Shown one piece after another: positions 6,991 to 8,885 of a DNA stretch of 8,885 nt. Position 1 is the first letter of the stretch, and the number at the start of each line of letters is the position of its first letter. Source of the stretch: an uncultured bacterium (lineage in GTDB: Bacteria > Bacteroidota > Bacteroidia > Bacteroidales > CAIWKO01); assembly GCA_903916135.1 (NCBI GenBank), contig CAIWVT010000267.1:1-8885 (forward strand). Reading direction: 5' to 3'. The notes under the pieces were generated by a model, which saw only the letters and a list, made by a program, of their open reading frames with translations, was not told the DNA's origin and searched no databases. Made by a program: the position numbers and the translations under genes.

Positions 6991-7021
6991 TTTAACGACA
7001 CGATAAATAATAGTATAATTG
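6991..7021 (+). promoter_or_regulatory. Possible promoter of the second Asp-box secreted gene
   Basis: TTTA (6991-6994), 19 bases, then TATAATTG (7014-7021) resembles the TTTG / TAnnTTTG pair with one mismatch in each box. It would leave a leader of about 60 bases before the ATG at 7088. An exact TACCTTTG at 6953-6960 is an alternative -7 site, but it lies right against the terminator and would give a leader of about 120 bases. Confidence 0.3.
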
Positions 7022-7087
7022 AACATCCATTAATAATAAAAACAAGCAATTAATTTAAGTACTAATTATTAACCAAACAAAAACACT

Positions 7088-8885
7088 ATGAAAAAAAATC
7101 TATTCTTCGCAGTAGCTTTGATAGTTGGATTCAGTTCTTTTGCTCAGTTAATCCCAGCAAAAGTGCCTAACCAATATCAAAATTTAAAATCACCACAAAT
7201 GCTGACAGCAGTTCAAGAAACAATGAACTTCAGCACACAAAGCAACCCAAGCGTAGCTCCGCAGTTGTCAAAATCCATTAATGAATCCATTATTGGAATA
7301 ACTCGCTACGATTTGCAAACAAACAAATCTGTTCCAAACAGAGTTTATTTGTATCCTGATGGAACAATTGGCGCAACATTCACTTATGGTATTACCGAAA
7401 CAGCTTTTGCTGATAGAGGCTCGGGGTACAATTATTTTAATGGAAGCACTTGGGGTACTAATCCAACGGCACGCATCGAAACTTCGAGATGTGGTTGGTC
7501 TTCGTATGCACGACTTGGAACGGGAGAGATTGTTGTATCTCATAACGGCAGCACAGGCTTATTAGTTTCAAAAAGAGCCATAAAAGGAACAGGAAGTTGG
7601 ACCACATCAACTTTAATTGGTCCGGCTTGTACAAATGGAACAACAGCTCTTTTATGGCCCCGTATGATAACTTCCGGCAATACCGTACATATTATTGCAT
7701 GTACTGACCAAGCCGTTTCGCCTGCTGTATGGTATTATCAAGGTCTTGCGCTTGCATTGGTGTATATCCGATCAACCAACGGAGGCGTAACATGGGATAC
7801 TCCTCGTGTTCTTCCAGGTATGGATGCGGCAACCATTGTTTCTAATGTTACCCGAGGTTTTTCAGGTGACACTTATAGTTGGGCTGGTGCAAAAGGCGAT
7901 ACTATTGCCTTTGTTGTAGGCGAAAGTTGGATGAATGTTTTTGTAATGAAATCATTTGATGGAGGCACAAACTGGACTAAAGTGCCTGTTTATAATTTCC
8001 CTACTGTTTCATCATTTCCAACGCCAACTATCCCTTCAACAGATGGTTGCTATTCTGTTGCTTTGGATAATACCGGAAAAGCTCATGTAACTATGGGAAG
8101 AATGAAGGTATTGAAAACTACTTCAAATATAGACTCTTCGAGTTATCTTCCTTACACTGATGGCTTAGTTTATTGGAACGAAACAATGCCTGTTCTTGAT
8201 TCAACCCGAATGGGAAATTTGACAACCCTATCTTCCAACGGACAATTGATTGCTTCCATGTTGGACTATAACGGTAATGCCATTGCCGATTTTCCAACCG
8301 TAGCAACCGGCACATGGCCCTTCGGAACCTATTATGCATCATTGTCGAGTATGCCAAATATGACATTTGATGCGAGTGGAAATCTCTACGTTTCCTATTC
8401 TTCTTGTCGCGAAGACAAAATTGATGCAACCGGATTAAAATTATACCGACACCTTTATATTACCTATAAAAACTATGGTACGAATGCATGGTCAGTTCCA
8501 ACAGATATAACCGCAAATGCACTTCATGATTATGATGAATGTATTTTCGGTTCAATGTCATATACATCTGACACAAGAATTCATTTGGTTTATCAAGCAG
8601 ATGAAATTCCGGGCTTAGCTGTAAGAGGCGACCTAACAGCTTATGCTGACAACTATATTTATTACGCAAATATCACTAAATCTGAAATTATTGTTGGAGT
8701 TGATGAAAAGGAGAACTCTGTTTCCATGAATATTTATCCCAATCCAAGTTCAGATTATACGTATATTGATTTAGATTTGACAAAAGCTTCTAACGTTAAT
8801 GTTACTGTTACCAACTTGGTTGGTCAACAAGTGATGTACAAAGCTTTAGGTCAACTCAGCAGTGGAAGTCACAACTTAGCTTTCG
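7088..8885 (+). CDS. Secreted Asp-box protein with T9SS type A sorting domain (copy 2, C-terminus cut by window edge)
   Basis: An open frame of 599 codons runs from the ATG at 7088 off the right edge with no stop or frameshift. By length, only about 28 residues of the sorting domain should be missing. It is colinear with copy 1, with roughly seven in ten residues identical and about four residues fewer (a shorter loop after MGRM near residue 339, and one residue before the sorting domain). A signal peptide ends in SSFA|Q at 19. The Asp-boxes are STNGGVTW (229-236, with Asn replacing the usual Asp) and SFDGGTNW (289-296). The sorting domain begins at MNIYPNPSSD. Copy 1's Cys224 and Cys335 are Leu and Thr here, while the Cys of CREDK and DYDEC are kept. 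It probably arose by tandem duplication and has its own leader after the terminator. The ligand or substrate is unknown. Confidence 0.85.
   Translation, partial: MKKNLFFAVALIVGFSSFAQLIPAKVPNQYQNLKSPQMLTAVQETMNFSTQSNPSVAPQLSKSINESIIGITRYDLQTNKSVPNRVYLYPDGTIGATFTYGITETAFADRGSGYNYFNGSTWGTNPTARIETSRCGWSSYARLGTGEIVVSHNGSTGLLVSKRAIKGTGSWTTSTLIGPACTNGTTALLWPRMITSGNTVHIIACTDQAVSPAVWYYQGLALALVYIRSTNGGVTWDTPRVLPGMDAATIVSNVTRGFSGDTYSWAGAKGDTIAFVVGESWMNVFVMKSFDGGTNWTKVPVYNFPTVSSFPTPTIPSTDGCYSVALDNTGKAHVTMGRMKVLKTTSNIDSSSYLPYTDGLVYWNETMPVLDSTRMGNLTTLSSNGQLIASMLDYNGNAIADFPTVATGTWPFGTYYASLSSMPNMTFDASGNLYVSYSSCREDKIDATGLKLYRHLYITYKNYGTNAWSVPTDITANALHDYDECIFGSMSYTSDTRIHLVYQADEIPGLAVRGDLTAYADNYIYYANITKSEIIVGVDEKENSVSMNIYPNPSSDYTYIDLDLTKASNVNVTVTNLVGQQVMYKALGQLSSGSHNLAF
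8744..8885 (+). repeat. Near-identical sorting-domain segment, copy B
   Basis: This is the partner of 6668-6809, with 141 of 142 bases identical and reaching the window edge. The codons just before it (YPNP region and the linker) already show several differences between the paralogs, so the left boundary is sharp. Confidence 0.95.

Noticed and set aside
7268..8669. Several 60-103 codon frames inside the second Asp-box gene
   Set aside because: The main plus-strand frame is open from 7088 to the window edge and is colinear with copy 1, so these are shadows. Their presence does not mean copy 2 is a pseudogene.
5000..8885. Sialidase / neuraminidase annotation
   Set aside because: Only two Asp-boxes are visible in each copy; the FRIP motif and a clear arginine triad are not, so the name would overstate the evidence.

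Overview
The window looks like a chromosomal segment from a member of the Bacteroidota. The evidence is two secreted proteins with a type IX secretion (T9SS) C-terminal sorting domain, signal peptides ending in the typical FAQ cleavage site, A/T-rich leaders without Shine-Dalgarno sites, and several matches to the Bacteroidota -7 promoter element TAnnTTTG. I cannot place it at genus level.

Layout. Positions 1-742 (minus) hold the N-terminal 247 residues of a ParB/Srx-fold protein that runs off the left edge. Positions 923-2808 (minus) hold a tight two-gene polyamine operon: agmatinase (speB), then five bases later a deoxyhypusine synthase-like (DHS-like) enzyme. Divergent from it, at 2979-4683 (plus), is an overlapping pair: a ComB-type 2-phosphosulfolactate phosphatase and an exported protein of the zinc-dependent phospholipase C / S1-P1 nuclease fold. 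After an AT-rich gap come two tandem paralogous secreted proteins (5000-6895 complete; 7088-8885 cut by the right edge). Each has a signal peptide, two Asp-box motifs and a T9SS sorting domain. A strong intrinsic terminator at 6910-6949 separates them.

How the genes work together. Agmatinase makes putrescine from agmatine, and the neighbouring DHS-like enzyme probably uses that polyamine pool. Bacteria have no eIF5A, and several spermidine-contacting residues of human DHS are replaced here, so a role in making a polyamine such as homospermidine or another aminobutyl conjugate is more likely than protein modification. The ComB/nuclease-like pair overlaps by 14 bases and is probably translationally coupled, though the functional link is not obvious. 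The two Asp-box proteins are secreted or surface-attached products of unknown ligand.

Most notable signals: (i) the T9SS sorting-domain segments of the two paralogs are almost identical in DNA (one difference in 142 bases) while the rest of the genes has diverged widely, which points to gene conversion or segment exchange of the sorting domain; (ii) the DHS-like active site keeps the catalytic lysine but has altered polyamine contacts. I found no RNA genes, CRISPR arrays or insertion sequences, and no clearly new multi-gene system.
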